This document shows positions 35,208 through 47,021 of a stretch of DNA of 64,000 bases, piece after piece; within the stretch, counting starts at the first letter, position 1, and each line of letters starts with the position of its first letter. The stretch is from Miscanthus floridulus (Eukaryota > Streptophyta > Magnoliopsida > Poales > Poaceae). The DNA lies in NCBI RefSeq assembly GCF_019320115.1, contig NC_089597.1, forward strand, positions 120,038,000 to 120,101,999, in the 5' to 3' direction. Below the pieces are notes generated by a model. It had not been told where the DNA came from and searched no databases. It worked only from the letters and a program-made list of their open reading frames with translations. Both the position numbers and the translations under genes were made by a program.

Positions 35208-37450
35208 CGAAGATCGTGATGCATTCCTCAGGGTCGAGGAAGCTATCTCTGTCCTTGCCTGTCGCGCCTCCTTTCTTGGCTACCGCCTCTTTGCCGTCTC
35301 CTTCTTTTGGCCAGCCGACCTATCGTAGGAAATGTTTGAGGAGCTCACAGTCCTTGTAGAGATGTTTGACGGGGTAGGCATGGTTGGTGCGCGGGCTATC
35401 CATGAGCTTGTTGAAGTGGTCTGGCGGGCCCTGCTGGGGCTGCTTGCCCCGTGCGATCAGCTGTGGCGACCAATGCGATGTTGTCCAGTCGGCACTGATC
35501 CTTTTTGTTCTTCTTGCCCCTTGATATGGAGGGGCCCTTGTCTTGGTCCATGCGCTTGGCCTTGCCTTTGTCCTGGCCTCTGTTGAAGACCGCTTCGACC
35601 GCCTCCTCACCGGAGGCATTGTTAGTGGCGACGTCGAGCAGGTCATGGGTGGTACGGGGCTTCAGGCAGTCAAGCTTGTGGATCAGGGACTCACATGTTG
35701 TCCTAGAGAGGAATGCGCTGATGACGTCCGCGTCGACGACATCAGGGGGGAGTTGCATCGCTGGGAGAACATGTAGATGTAATCCCGTAGGGACTCACTG
35801 GGCACCTGCTGACAGCTCTTAAGGTCCTAGGAGTTACCAGGGCAGACATACGTCCCCTGGAAGTTTTCGACAAAGACCCTCTTGAGGTTCACCTAGTCAC
35901 AGATGTTGTCATGCATGAGGAATTCAAGCCATGCCCGAACATGTTCCCCCACGCAGATGGGGAGATATTGAATGATGAAAAGATCATCATCCACCCCTCC
36001 GGCTCGGTAGGCGAGCCAGAAATCTTTGAGCCAAATACTGGGGTTCGTCTCCCCGGTGTACTTGGTGATGTTGGTGGGTGGTCGAAAGCGCAATGGAAAC
36101 GGCGCTCTCCGGATACGCTGGCCAAAGGCCCATGGTCCTGGGCCCTCAGGGCTAGGACTCCGGTCGTCTGGCCGGTGACCATGCCCAGGGCACATTTCAC
36201 CGCTCCCCTCGATGGTTCTGCCGAGGCCCATGTCGCCTACCCTTATCGCCGCCTGGTGGACATCATCATCATGCCAGGTCTGATGCCGGTTGCTGATGAC
36301 GCTATGAGCGTCTTGGTGTGGACTGAGGCATTTGTGTACTAGCAGTTGGTGTGGAGCAGGAGCCACGTCAGACCGTGGCGCAGCAGCTGCCTCTCGATCC
36401 ACGCTCGGTGGCTATAGCGGTGAGCAGATGGAGCGATCCGTCTGGTATGTTCCTGCTCCCTAGTGGGGAGAGAGGGCACTAGTCAGAGTCACGATGCAGA
36501 GCTTTCCGCCTGTTGAACGGCGGCGGCTTCTACCAATGCCCATAGGTTCCGGTAGACCACCCGCTCCTAAGGATCGACGGGCTCAGGAACGCCGCATAGA
36601 AGCATTGCCACAGCGGCAATATTCTGGCTAGCCCAAGCGAACTGTGGGGGTCGTTCCCCTCGTTCATGATGTCGTGCTAGACCTGGGGCGCAACGTGCTG
36701 CACCGAGCGAGCTGGTGCAGGCGACGGCTGGTTCTGCCGCCGTTGTCGTAGCTCCTCGACGTGCCCTTGTGTGAGTGGGAGGGTCCCCGCATGTAGGTCC
36801 AGAGGGGTGTGAGTCTGCACAGACTCCGCAACGACCGATGGCTGTCCTAGAGTGTCCGCCATAGCGCACTCCTAGGATGGACGGTGGCTAGGTGCCACAT
36901 CGCCGATGATGGAGTCGTTGCTCTCAACCTCGTCATCCAGGAGTTCGTGGAGAGTGGTGGGAGCATAGCTCGCCATTCCTACGAATTCGGATGTGAGAGG
37001 GGGCAGCGCCAGCGTCCTTTGGAGCCCCCGAGCGCACGCGTCCGTGGGGGACGTGAGGCCGCAAGGGAGCCAGTCGCATGGTGTTTGCGGCGCGGACAAA
37101 ACGTTCCCTATGAATAATCGGCGGGAGATAGTAAATAGAGAGTAAATAACAGTATGCATATTACTCACAGCGGGATTTGAGCAGAGACTTTGCTCGGAAT
37201 GAAGCGTGGGCGCCTCATTATTGAAGTCGTTGTGCATCCCGGAGCCGATGGAGGGCGCCCCTCCGACGGGTGTCGGAACAAGTGCCTCCTTGCGGAGGTG
37301 TAGTACACCGAGCCGGTCAGCGACGAAGTACAGGCTTTAGAAGAGGAAGGCCTGTGATGGCTCGATGATGGGCGGAACCCACATCCCTAGAGGTGGGAGT
37401 GCGGGAAACTCTAGTGAGCCAAAGCGAGTCATATCGTTTGAGCCCGCCAT
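35208..37450 (-). pseudogene. TE-A gag (broken)
   Basis: The likely start is Met 37450 (MAGSNDMTRFG), matching the TE-C start at 50477. The N-terminal frame is followed by further pieces (36567-37237) and the capsid core (35893-36402: KYTGETNPSIWLKDFWLAYR, then EHVRAWLEFL), a gag-family signature. The C-terminal piece (35320-35758) is basic and ends near NHAYPVKHLYKDCELLKHFL, a Cys/His region. Multiple frameshifts and stops break it. Confidence 0.8.
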
Positions 37451-37511
37451 GGCGAAGGTGGCGAAAAGTGGGCCATCCGATGACCAAAAAGTGTTGAACG
37501 TACAACGTCTT

Positions 37512-37530
37512 CCCCGCGGACGGCGCCAAC
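37512..37530 (-). other. TE-A primer-binding site
   Basis: On the minus strand TTGGCGCCGTCCGCGGGGA abuts the 5' LTR. TGGCGCCGT-type sites are common after the 5' LTR of plant Gypsy elements. TE-C has the related TTGGCACCGTCCATGGGGA. Confidence 0.75.
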
Positions 37531-38836
37531 TGTTTGTGCAGAAAGTGACCAACACGTAAATATTTATAGTTTTGTTGTACGTTGTGATTGGAGGTGGCCT
37601 AGCACTCAATGACACAGGGTTTATACTGGTTCAGGCAACGTGCCCTACGCCTAGTTTGAGTCGGTCGATGACTTTATTCCTGAGCCTAGGTGCTCGAAGT
37701 TTACAGTGGGCATACAAACGAGAAGGAGAAAGATAGGGGGTACAAGAGGTCTGGTCGGCCTCTGGTCTGAAGGCACGAGAGTGACGAGAGCCCCGCTATG
37801 TGCTATGTGTTCGAGCGTGTGCTCGGTATAACTTTAGAGTGTCTAAAGTTACAGATGGTGAATCAATGTAGGTGAACTGATCGATCTCCCTGTTGGAAGA
37901 GAGCTCATACCCTTTCATAGATGATCGGGGTGGCCTTACAAGTGAGAGAGATAGTACGTATGCTGCTAAGTCTTGCTGCCCATGCCGATGGGTACAAGAT
38001 GATGGTAGACGCCCACAATAATGTTTAATGTCAGATGCATGTGGGAGGTTGCGTTGTCTTCTTCAGGTATGGCAGACGTCGGTGCCTGCCACACTGTTGA
38101 TACCCAGAGGCATGCAGGGGGTTTTACCATGTTCGCCTGTTACGGTAAATGTCGGCGCCCACAACACTGTTGATGCCTTAGAGGCACGTGGGGGAGCTTT
38201 ACCGTATTTGTTTGGTATGGGAGTTGATGGCGCCCACAATACTGTAGGGGAAAATGTCGGCGCCTACAACACTGCTTGCGTTCTGTCATACCAGGGAGGT
38301 CGTAGGGTACTGTCCTGCAGGTATACAGGATACGGTCCTTAATGGCGCCCACAACCTTGTAGGGAAAAATATCGACGCCTACAACACTGCTTGCGTTCTA
38401 TCATGCCAGGGAAGTCGCAGGGTACTGTCCTGTAGGTGTATAGGATACGGTCTTTGGTATTGCGGTTGACTTGAGTGCGCTGCCGTACTCTCTCCGTCTG
38501 TTTCCTGGTCCTTACCGAGCGGGCGTCCCCGGTCGGTTAGTTCCAGTAGGCTCTGAATGCGCCAGTTGGAGAAGAGCAATGAGTAGGGGTTTGGTGCATC
38601 TCTAGTCGGAGACGCGGGTCGAAGTTGGAAGTGGTGTTTGGCCAGGCCTTCTGTCCGGAGGCAGGCCGGAGTTGGAAGCGAGGCCTTCCGGTCAGAGATT
38701 GGATTGTCCTTCTGGCCTATCGTCAAAGTATCTTGGGCCGGCCCATGAGCTGCGCGTTGTTCGCAACGTTGTCTGCTGGGCCGAGCCTTTGTTGGGAAGC
38801 CGGTCCATGAGGGACCCCGGGTTTATAAACCCGACA
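37531..38836 (-). repeat. TE-A 5' LTR
   Basis: 1306 bp, 112 bp longer than its partner. The excess is a tandem duplication at about 38227-38455, in which the unit with GCGCCCACAA...CACTGCTTGCGTTCT...GATACGGTC appears twice. The minus-strand TATA-like box is diverged (complement of CCTTTCATAGATG, about 37910). Confidence 0.93.
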
Positions 38837-39150
38837 CACATGTTCTCAATACGGAGTATTGTATCACCGGGTCTAACCAAGCTAGTTCGTTGATGCTTCC
38901 CTTTCCCAGTAAAATATCTCTTCACTGTCTAATTTCTCTAAAATTGTATTACGGTGTTCAGCAATTAAGCTATCTTTTCCTTGGATAAGATGAACTAGCA
39001 CTAGTCACAATCAAACTCACATAGTTGAAGAAATCAAAGAATGATGAACAACAAGTTGAAACAGCAAAAAAAATACTGGCTGCAATTGATGAGCAAAGCA
39101 ATGCACATAGAACGCATGCGGGTTTTCATTACGATTTTGTTTTTGCAAAC
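38837..39150 (-). pseudogene. hAT transposase pseudogene, upstream part
   Basis: Continuation of the 7379-8342 pseudogene across the TE-A insertion. Reading minus strand from 39150: NENPHAFYVHCFAHQLQ, a conserved hAT stretch, then after a frameshift in a T-run FFDFFNYVSLIVTSASS, then GKGKHQRTSLVRPGDTILRI. The last runs straight across the CACAT target site into ENMWDSVTRV on the other side. A short segment after PGDT appears deleted compared with the family. The N-terminal zinc-finger part is missing. Confidence 0.85.
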
Positions 39151-40380
39151 AGTTTTATGTCTGTTTGGTTTATAAAACTGTAATTTTATGATACTATATA
39201 GTTTTTAAAAAACCGCACCATCCCCTCGGTGCGCGCGGCGCGGGATACATACGCCCAGCGAAACGGAGGCTCCGATCGGAATCCGATCCTACGGACACGG
39301 TTTCCGTTCCGTCACGGGAGCGGCCGGCGCGCGCGGCGGCCTGGCTAGCTAGCTAGCTAGAGCCACGCAGCAACTGACGTACACACGTGCGGCGGTGCAG
39401 CCGCACGAGTTTGTTCAGCAACCGTGTACGTACGTGTTTATACCATAGAAAAAAGAGATTGTAAGCCGCGCTTCAGGTCTCTCGTAGTGCTGGTGCCGAC
39501 ATGCGTGGCAAAAGCGTACGCTAGCAGCAATGCAACGATGTAGGTAGACATGCCATGCCAATGCCATCCTGGATCATTCCTTTTCCTTTGCTTGTCTCTG
39601 CAAAGAAAAACAGGTGGCCAAAAAAATCAGCAGCAAGCAAGTGCTCAAATAAACTAACTGAATTGTGCACGTCTGTGACATCAAATTATAGAGTATACTA
39701 CTTCTAGTATTTATTAAACCCGAACAAGAATGAAGTAGCTAGGAGTAGGTTAGACGGTCGCCCACCAAATTCTAACATGCATCATCATCAGCAAGTAGCA
39801 GTGACGACCCGGCCGGCCGTCGTCTATTCCAACCTGATGAACTAGTCCACCTCTCCTCCCTCTCCAACGAGGAAAAACAAAGAATAAGCTATGCGATGAT
39901 GATTAGTCTCACTCTCATCACCTTAATTATGCGACTCCGGTCGTGTCTGTCTGTCTGTGTATATGACTATCTATACGCGTATACAGTGAATGGAGCCGTG
40001 TATGTGTATTTTTATGCATTTCATTGACCTGTAGTGGAAAATGACAAAGAGATTGACTTGGCAAACAAACTTCATCAAGTGATCATGGCCAAAAAGTCCT
40101 TGATGCAGCCATGTACCACGGTCCAGGGCCGTTTACCAATAGAAACCGCTGTGGAAATTTGTATCGTGTATATATACGCCAAGTACCACCGGGCCGGCCG
40201 GCCATGGCGTGGAAGAATTTGACATTCGTATACCGTATACAGCCATACAGTAGTACTCTGTATTAATTAGCAGTTAGGAGAGTAGTATTATACAAACGAG
40301 GCTACGGCGTGTACTCGCAGCGCGACTTCTACTTTCTGGCGTACGTGGTCGCTGCTGTTTTTCAATGTGGCGACAAACTA
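39151..40380. other. Intergenic region
   Basis: No coding sequence recognised. It contains a GCTAGCTAGCTAG run near 39344-39360 and GC-rich stretches at 39225-39420. I found no convincing MITE here. Confidence 0.4.
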
Positions 40381-40642
40381 GGGCCCGTTTGGCTGGCTCG
40401 GCTCCGGCTCCCGCACTGTTCACCTATCAGCTCCTCGGCGGTCGACGGGATGCTACACTATTCATCGGAGCTATTTTTCTCTCTCCTCCTTTCCTCCCTC
40501 ATTGACACCACCGGAACCGGAGAATCTCGTTTTTCTGGCTCCCGCGGCTCCGGTTCCCGTTAGCACCTGTCGGCTCCTAGCCGACCGACATTATGCTACA
40601 GTGTAAGAGTCGGAGCCTGCAGGAGCCCGGCCAAACGGGCCT
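40381..40642. mobile_element. hAT-like MITE, about 262 bp
   Basis: Inverted ends GGGCCCGTTTGGCTGGCTC (left) and, reverse complemented, AGGCCCGTTTGGCCGGGCTC (right). The interior has further self-complementary parts around GGCTCCGG/CCGGAGCC. The ends match the widespread GGGCCCGTTTGG class of grass MITEs. No clean target duplication is visible. Confidence 0.65.
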
Positions 40643-41149
40643 AACAAAAGCTGCCTCCGTCAACTGGGCAAAGAAAAAAACACCAGTACTTACTCGTACT
40701 AGCAGAGTATAATTTTTTCTTTGAAAAAATAAACATGACGAGCGCATACATGCACCGTTGTTTTGTCCCCGGCCCAACAAGCTAGGACGACAGCGACTCG
40801 GCGATAGACTCCCTGCGATTCATTCAATCATTCAAACAAACTGTCACAACGCGGTTGCTAGGATCTGAATATCTGACGAGGTATGTGTTCTGCGTTTTTG
40901 TTAGCTGCCAACGACTTTGGACCAGCTTTTTTTTTTGGCTTGCAGTTGCAGATGATCAAACTTCGTGGCTACTGATTTTCGCCGTCGTACGAAGTTGGAA
41001 AATCCCAGCAAAATGAAACTTTATATGATTTCAATATGAGCATAATAATAAGCAGCAGGGTTAATAATCTTTTTTTATTTAGAAAAAAACTATATATACA
41101 ACACACGATTGAAAAGCCTTCACGTATCATTTTGGGTATCCCATCGTTC
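40643..41149. other. Intergenic region
   Basis: AT-rich with short homopolymers; nothing recognised on either strand. Confidence 0.4.
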
Positions 41150-41478
41150 TAAGGACATGTTTGATACACATATTCAGATATTGATTGAGGCTAAAAGCCA
41201 GCTTAAATTAGTTATGGTTAGCTAACGGATAAAACCCCGTTCACGAAAAAATAATATGGTTGATTGGCTAGTTGACTAACGATTGATTGAAAACTTGTCT
41301 AAAAAATTAGCCTCTACGCTTAGGGGAGCGACTCTGCTTCAGTAGCGTGGGATGGCATAAGGAGACTGAGTCTCGCTCTTTTTTGAAATAGAATTACGGA
41401 ATCAATAACGCTCTAGAGCTAATTTAAATTAATTTTTAGCTAGCTACCGATTAAACCTTGTATTAAACAGATCCTTGT
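41150..41478. mobile_element. Inverted-repeat element, about 330 bp
   Basis: Ends AAGGACATGTTTGATAC (left) and, reverse complemented, CAAGGATCTGTTTAATAC (right) form an imperfect terminal inverted repeat. The inner flanks (GTTAGCTAACGGATAAAACC and GCTAGCTACCGATTAAACC) are similar in direct orientation. MITE-like; class and target duplication not settled. Confidence 0.5.
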
Positions 41479-41884
41479 CAGGAGTAGTAAATAAACAAAA
41501 CACAGCCGATGTAAATGGCAGGTCAGCCTGGGCTGCTAAGCCCTAATAATAATAATCCATCCGATGCGTCTAGGAGTCAGCACGTAATTATATCACGAGC
41601 AGGGGGATTAGTGCCGCCATCAGTTAATCAAATCCACTATCTTTCAGTGGCGGGTGGGATTATAATTTACTATCATTAAGCCGGCGAGCTTTGGCCGCCA
41701 GGGTGGCCACGTCGCCCGAAATTCCCCTGGACGTCCGATTCAGCGATCCACGGTCCCGACTGCCTCCATCGTTCACTGTAGTGCGTACCCGCCCGCTACG
41801 AAGCCCTCGCCGGCTCTCCCCGACCCCAACACCCTCCTCCTCTCCGCTCTCTCTCGCTCTCTCTCTCTCTCCCTCTCTCGATCC

Positions 41885-43782
41885 ATGACGCCATGGCTAA
41901 GCGCACGGAACGCACGGCCGGGGCGGCGCAGCTGCGGCCGCCCTCCTCCTCCCCCTCCCCACGCCGCCGCCGCTCCCCTGTGCATTGGCGGCGCCGCACC
42001 GCATCGCCGGACGCCGCCCCCGCTCGGGCGGCGCACCGACGCAGGTGGCGCTGGTCCGGCCCTAGGCCCGGCCTCGGCTCCGGTGGCGCACTGCCCTGCG
42101 GCACCGGGCCTAGGCGGCCGGCCCCCGCCGCCGCGGCCATGCCGACCTAGGGTTTCGCGTTTCCATCGATGGCCGTCCCGGATCGGCCGGGCCTCGGAAC
42201 TCGGCGCGGGTGGTGCACCGGCGCAGAACTGGCACTGCCACGGCCGCCGGCCCCGGCGGTGGGCGCCCCCGTCGACGAGCGTCTCCTTGTGCCACCGTCC
42301 GAGCGTTGACCTAGCTGTGCAGCGTGCAAAATCAGAAGTTGCAAAGGTACTGATTATATTGTCACTAATTTTCTTCTAATACCGTAGACTATATTTGAGG
42401 TATTATATACTGCATTGCTGCAAAATTACTAACATATATTATAAGACCTCTCATGCCTATTTACTGTAAAGGCTATCGCCATAGAAGAAAAAAGTCAATC
42501 GAAATGGAAGCAGTTAGGCGAACTCGCCATGTCCACAGGCAAGCTTGGCTCTTAAACCTTATGAAAGTTTGTATTTGACATTTAAATAACTACATTGCTG
42601 AGAAACAAGTTTTCAAGAATGGAATGCCTCTTGTGTAGTTTGACGTTTGTTTTTTTTTGGTGATCAAATAGTTTTGGGTCCGGCCCTTTAATCTTCTCAA
42701 TACTTCAATGGAACATGTTTTCCTTGCCAAAACTCTCCATGCGAATCAGAATGATGTCAATTGAGACATGACCTAAATTGAACATATCCTATCTGTATTA
42801 GCTCGTGAATGATAGCTTATTGGCATGGGTATGCCACAACTCTACATTGCAGCTACAGTTGGCGGAGGAATGCCTTCTTCAAGCGAAGGATTTAAGTGGC
42901 TTGTTGCTACTGTACTCATCTCTTGGAGATGCTGAAGGAATTGAAAAGCTTGCTTCTTTGGCAACAGAACATGGAAAAAACAATGTTGCTTTCCTCTGCC
43001 TTTTTATGCTTGGTAAAGTGGAAGATTGCATACAGTTGCTTGTAGACAGGTAAATCTTGTTTGCTGTGATTAAATCCTTGTTTTGCTGCTCTTTCTTTGA
43101 GAGCTAAACATTATCTTGTGTATTCTGCAGTAACCGTATACCTGAAGCTGCATTAATGGCACGATCATATCTTCCTAGCAAAGTACCAAAGATAGTAGCA
43201 ATTTGGAGAAACGACCTCACTAAAGTAATTTCTTAATGTTCCCATCTTAGTCTTCTTACTAAAAAGTGTCGTGCCATTCGAAAAAGTGCTATTATCTTAT
43301 TCTTTTTACTGTACAATGTATGCAGATTAATCCAAAAGCTGCAGAGTCTCTGCCAGATCCTTCTGAATATCCAAATTTATTTGAAGACTGGCAGGTTGCT
43401 CTAACTGTAGAAAAAAACATTGCTTCTCAGAGGTACACATTATCACACAAACTACTATGTTCTGTTCTACCATATTACTTACCAGAAGTTAAAAAAAAAT
43501 TTGAATCACAGAAACTGCTTATTTGTTCCAAAGAGTAATGTCACCATTATTGCATCTGCTCTGAGTCTTGAGCCCTGACCACCTCACAGTTTTTGATTAA
43601 GTAAAAATTTTGCAATAACATAAATCTTTATGTGCAGGGGCCATTATCCTCCTGCTGACCAGTACTTGAATCATGCTGACAAGTCAGACATGACTCTTGT
43701 TGAAGCTTTCAAAAGGATGCAGGTCATGGAGCATGAGGAACTTGAAGATGCAGCTGAGCAAAATGGAGAACCTGATCAACTG
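41885..43782 (+). pseudogene. Chimeric gene fragment: GC-rich exon fused to coatomer beta-prime exons
   Basis: The first exon opens at Met 41885 after a CT-rich leader (41846-41882) and codes for about 140 unrelated Pro/Ala/Arg-rich residues. It then runs in frame into coatomer beta-prime sequence (SVDLAVQRAKSEVAK) ending at 42346. Further coatomer exons: 42472-42543 (AIAIEEKSQSKWKQLGELAM), 42853-43049 (AEECLLQAKDLSGLLLLYSS), 43131-43224 (IPEAALMARSYLPSKVP), 43326-43432 (ESLPDPSEYPNLFEDWQVAL) and 43638-43782 (LVEAFKRMQV). Phases match throughout. GT-AG borders are present except after 42543, where CT stands in place of GT; read-through meets a TAA within 15 bases. No WD40 repeats or final exons are present, so it cannot be a full COPI subunit. 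It is probably a captured duplicate. Confidence 0.8.
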
Positions 43783-44377
43783 GTATCTCATGTGCATTCT
43801 GCTTCTTATTGTCCATTTTGAACATCATGTTTCAGTATGCCACGAGGGTTTTAACTCAGCTTCGTAACATTGAAATTATTTCAGGTATGTTACGGTTGTC
43901 ATGTTTTTAGTAGTGTGGAAGTTCTTAATCACCAGTGTTAGCTTACAGTGCTTTGTATGGCCTTGAGATTTTAAGACGCTGTTCTAAATTTTGCATTGTA
44001 AATTCTTTATTACCACGCATAGAAAGTGTCATGATTTCAAAAGTATGAATAGTATCTATGTCCGGCACCATATTAAAAAAGCTCTAGTCTTCCGGTTTTT
44101 TTGCATGACATATCTACATTAAACTTCTAATATTGTTTCCATACAAAGATTAAACATGTTTCTTATCTACGCCTTAACCAGGTGATTTGCCGGCGCGCGC
44201 GATGGCGCGCGTAATGGACTAATTATACCATGATTCATAGGTGCGTCGTAGCTAGGCGACCATGCGTGCAACTGCTGTGTACAGTGTACTACGTCTCGAT
44301 CGATAACCAGATCCGAGACGCGGGGGTGCGAGCGGAATTCTTCCCGTCCAAACGTTCGGACGGGAGCCGTCCGTCGA
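43783..44377. other. Tail of the coatomer fragment and spacer
   Basis: Begins as intron sequence after the last recognised coatomer exon; no later exon is found. GCCGGCGCGCGCGATGGCGCGC near 44190-44211 is a short GC-rich palindromic patch. Confidence 0.4.
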
Positions 44378-44858
44378 GAGTGTGTTTGGCTTGAGGACAA
44401 GGGTGGATAGGATATGGCCATTCATGGATTTCGAGATATGGATATCCATATTGTCTGTTTGGTTGGATGGATGAGACGAGCTATTTTTCTGTTTGGTTGG
44501 ATGGATGAGATTGCATAGAATGAGAATACTTGACTAATTATATCTATTATTTAAAAATAATAACAACTAATGATACCCTAATAAATATGCCTCGACAATA
44601 ATCATGTCATTATAATCACTAATTAAAAATAAAATATGTTAATTAGCACTATACTACTCTAATTGTCACACAAAACATGTGCTAATCAATATATGGATAT
44701 CCTCATCCGTTAAATTTTTGAGGGCCAGGATATCCAACATCTACACAGGATATTCCCTGTTGTGGATATCCAAGTTTAGCTTGTCCATCCAACTAAACAC
44801 ACTGTATCCATGGATATCTACGTCCCATCCATAGATATCCATGAAACCAAACACACTC
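44378..44858. mobile_element. MITE-like inverted-repeat element, 481 bp
   Basis: Terminal repeats GAGTGTGTTTGGCTT (left) and GAGTGTGTTTGGTTT (reverse complement of the right end), flanked by the 3-bp direct repeat CGA at 44375-44377 and 44859-44861. The interior repeats GGATATCCA and TTTGGTTGGATGGATGAGA. A 3-bp duplication suggests PIF/Harbinger, but the target is not the usual TWA. Confidence 0.6.
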
Positions 44859-44861
44859 CGA

Positions 44862-45593
44862 GTACAGTTCCCGCGCTCCCGTCCGCTGAGCACCAGTTCC
44901 TGCGCTCCCATCGGTGCGAGCACTACACCTACAGTTGGGCTGCTTCTTTGACTTTTTCTCTGGGCCCAGTAACAGCAACATGCGGAGCAAGCAGTGCATG
45001 TATCTATGAACCCAGCTATGTTTCTTTCTTTTTTTTCTTATATTTCTTTTTTGTTTTCTTACGTTGCCTTTTTATCTTTTATTTTATTTTCTCTTTCTTT
45101 TATTTCTTTTTCCATTTACTCTAATGTTTCTTTTGATTCTATTTTTGTTTTTCCTATGTTCACCCATAGGTTGGTATGTTTATCTTTTTTTTTCTCTTTC
45201 CTTCCTTATAGGAGTATTTCTTTTTCTTTTTCTTTCTCGTGTGGTTTTTTCATCTTCTCATTTTCTTAATATTTTTGTTTTTCTATTTCTATTTATTTTT
45301 TCCTTCTTTTTTTGTTTTTCTACTATTTTTTTATAAATACTATATGAACTATTTTTGTTTTTATTTAAAGTTTTATCATATCATGTGTTACATAAGACAC
45401 ATGTATCATATGATTTTTAATTTTCTTTTTTCCTTTCTTATTTAAGATATTCATTGATTTTATTTTTTTATATATTTCATTTGTTATTCATGTTTCTATG
45501 TGAAATTTTTTACTTAGTTATTTACTCTAATTAATTACTTTAATATTTTATTTTATTTTATTTTTGTTATTTATTATTTATATTATATGGGAC
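44862..45593. other. Spacer with long T-rich tract
   Basis: About 45015-45560 is strongly T-rich on the plus strand, with runs such as TTTCTTTTTTTTC. Hydrophobic Phe-rich ORFs across it are composition artefacts. No gene. Confidence 0.5.
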
Positions 45594-45832
45594 ACATTTT
45601 GTGTTCGCGTAGTATATATACGATGTTCTATGATGTATTCTGCAATGTTCACGTATTATACATATGATGTTCTATGACGTATTATGTGATGTTTACATTG
45701 TATACATACGATGTTCTATGATATGTTTGTAATGTTCATATAGTATATATTTGATGTTTTATGACACATTTCATGATGTTTTATGTAGCATACATATGAT
45801 GTTCTTTGTTGTATTTGGTGATGCTCACCTAG
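45594..45832. repeat. AT-rich minisatellite, about 44-bp unit (left part)
   Basis: Five or so diverged units of 43-45 bp, each with GATGTTCTATGA and a GTATAYATA-like stretch. It is interrupted by TE-C: the target duplication CCTAG is at 45828-45832 and 63327-63331, and the repeat resumes on the far side. Confidence 0.75.
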
Positions 45833-47016
45833 TGTCGGGTTCATAAACCCAGGGTCCCTCATGGACCGGCTTTCTAGCCAAAGCACGGCCCAGGAGGCGA
45901 CGTTGCGAACGACACGCAACTCCTGGGCTGGCCCAAATACCTAACGACAGACCAGAAGGGCGATCCAATCTTCGACCGAAAGGCCTCGCTTCTGACTCTG
46001 GCCCGCCTCTCCGACCAGGAGGCTTGGCCAAAGAAGAACAACGCTCACTTCTGACCTCGGCCCGCCTCTCCGACCGGAAGGCCTGGCCAAGGAGGAACGG
46101 CGCTCGCTTCCGACTCCGATCGGGAATGCACCGAACCTCTGCTTACAGCTCTTCTCCAACTAGCACAGTGAGAGCCGACTAGAACCAACCGACCAGGGAC
46201 GCCCACTCGATGAGGACCAGAAAACGGGCGGAGCAAGTAAAGCAGGACGCTCAAAGTCAACTGCACTACCGATGACCGTACCTTATACACCTGTAGGTTA
46301 GTACCGACAGGGCATGTCAGAAGGGTACCCTGCAACTTTCTAGGCATGTCAGAACCCAAGCAATGTTCTAGGCGCCGACGTTTTGCTTAGTGTTATGGGC
46401 ATCATCAATTCTCATACCAGACGAACACGGTAAGACTCCCTATATGCCTCTAGGCATCAACAGTGTTGTGGGCACCATCATTTACCATACATGGTGAATG
46501 CGGTAAAACTTTCCACATGCGTCTGACAACAATAGTGTTGGGGCCGCCTACCATCTTCTTGTACCCGACGGCATGTGCAACAAGACTCGGTAGCATACGC
46601 ACTCTCTCTCACTTGTAAAGGCCACCCCCTTCATCTATAAAAGAGGATGCGCTCTCTCCCAATAGGGGGATCAATCAGTTCACTTACATCGATTCACCCT
46701 CTGCTAGCTTTAGACGCTCTAAAGCTACACAGAGCGCACGCTCGAACACTTAGCACATAGCGGAGCTCTTGACCCTTCAGACCAGAGTCCGACCGGACCT
46801 CTTGCACCACCCATCTTACTCCCTTCCGTTTGTAACCCCACAACAAACTTCGAGCACCTAGGCTTAGGAATAAAGTCACCGACCGACTCAAACTGGACAT
46901 AGGACATGTTGCCTGAACCAGTATAAACCCTATGTCATTGAGTGCTATGCCATATCCGATCATAATACACTGCAAAACTATAAATATTTACGTATTGGTC
47001 ACTTTCTGCACCAATA
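45833..47016 (+). repeat. TE-C 5' LTR
   Basis: 1184 bp, ending TGCACCAATA where the partner ends TGCACCGACA. The TATA-like box CTATAAAAGAGGATGCG is near 46637. U3 holds degenerate units around GTGTTGTGGGC. Confidence 0.93.
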
Positions 47017-47021
47017 GTTGG

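Larger units (their letters stand above)
8343..38836 (-). mobile_element. TE-A: 30.5-kb nested Ty3/Gypsy (Tat-type) retrotransposon
   Basis: Bounded by LTRs beginning TG and ending CCGACA, with a perfect 5-bp target duplication CACAT at 8338-8342 and 38837-38841. It splits a hAT pseudogene whose reading resumes across the duplication. The element runs on the minus strand: 5' LTR 37531-38836, PBS, gag, protease, RT, RNase H, integrase, antisense-ORF remnant, module array, 3' LTR 8343-9536. TE-B (16.6 kb) and a solo LTR (2.46 kb) are inserted inside; without them the element is about 11.4 kb. All proteins are broken by stops and frameshifts. Assignment to the Tat group rests on gene order, the second RNase H and the antisense ORFs. 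Confidence 0.95.

Noticed and set aside
44994..45445. Phe-rich hydrophobic ORFs that could pass for membrane proteins
   Set aside because: Translation of a T-rich tract; no start context, no partner exons, no conservation signal.
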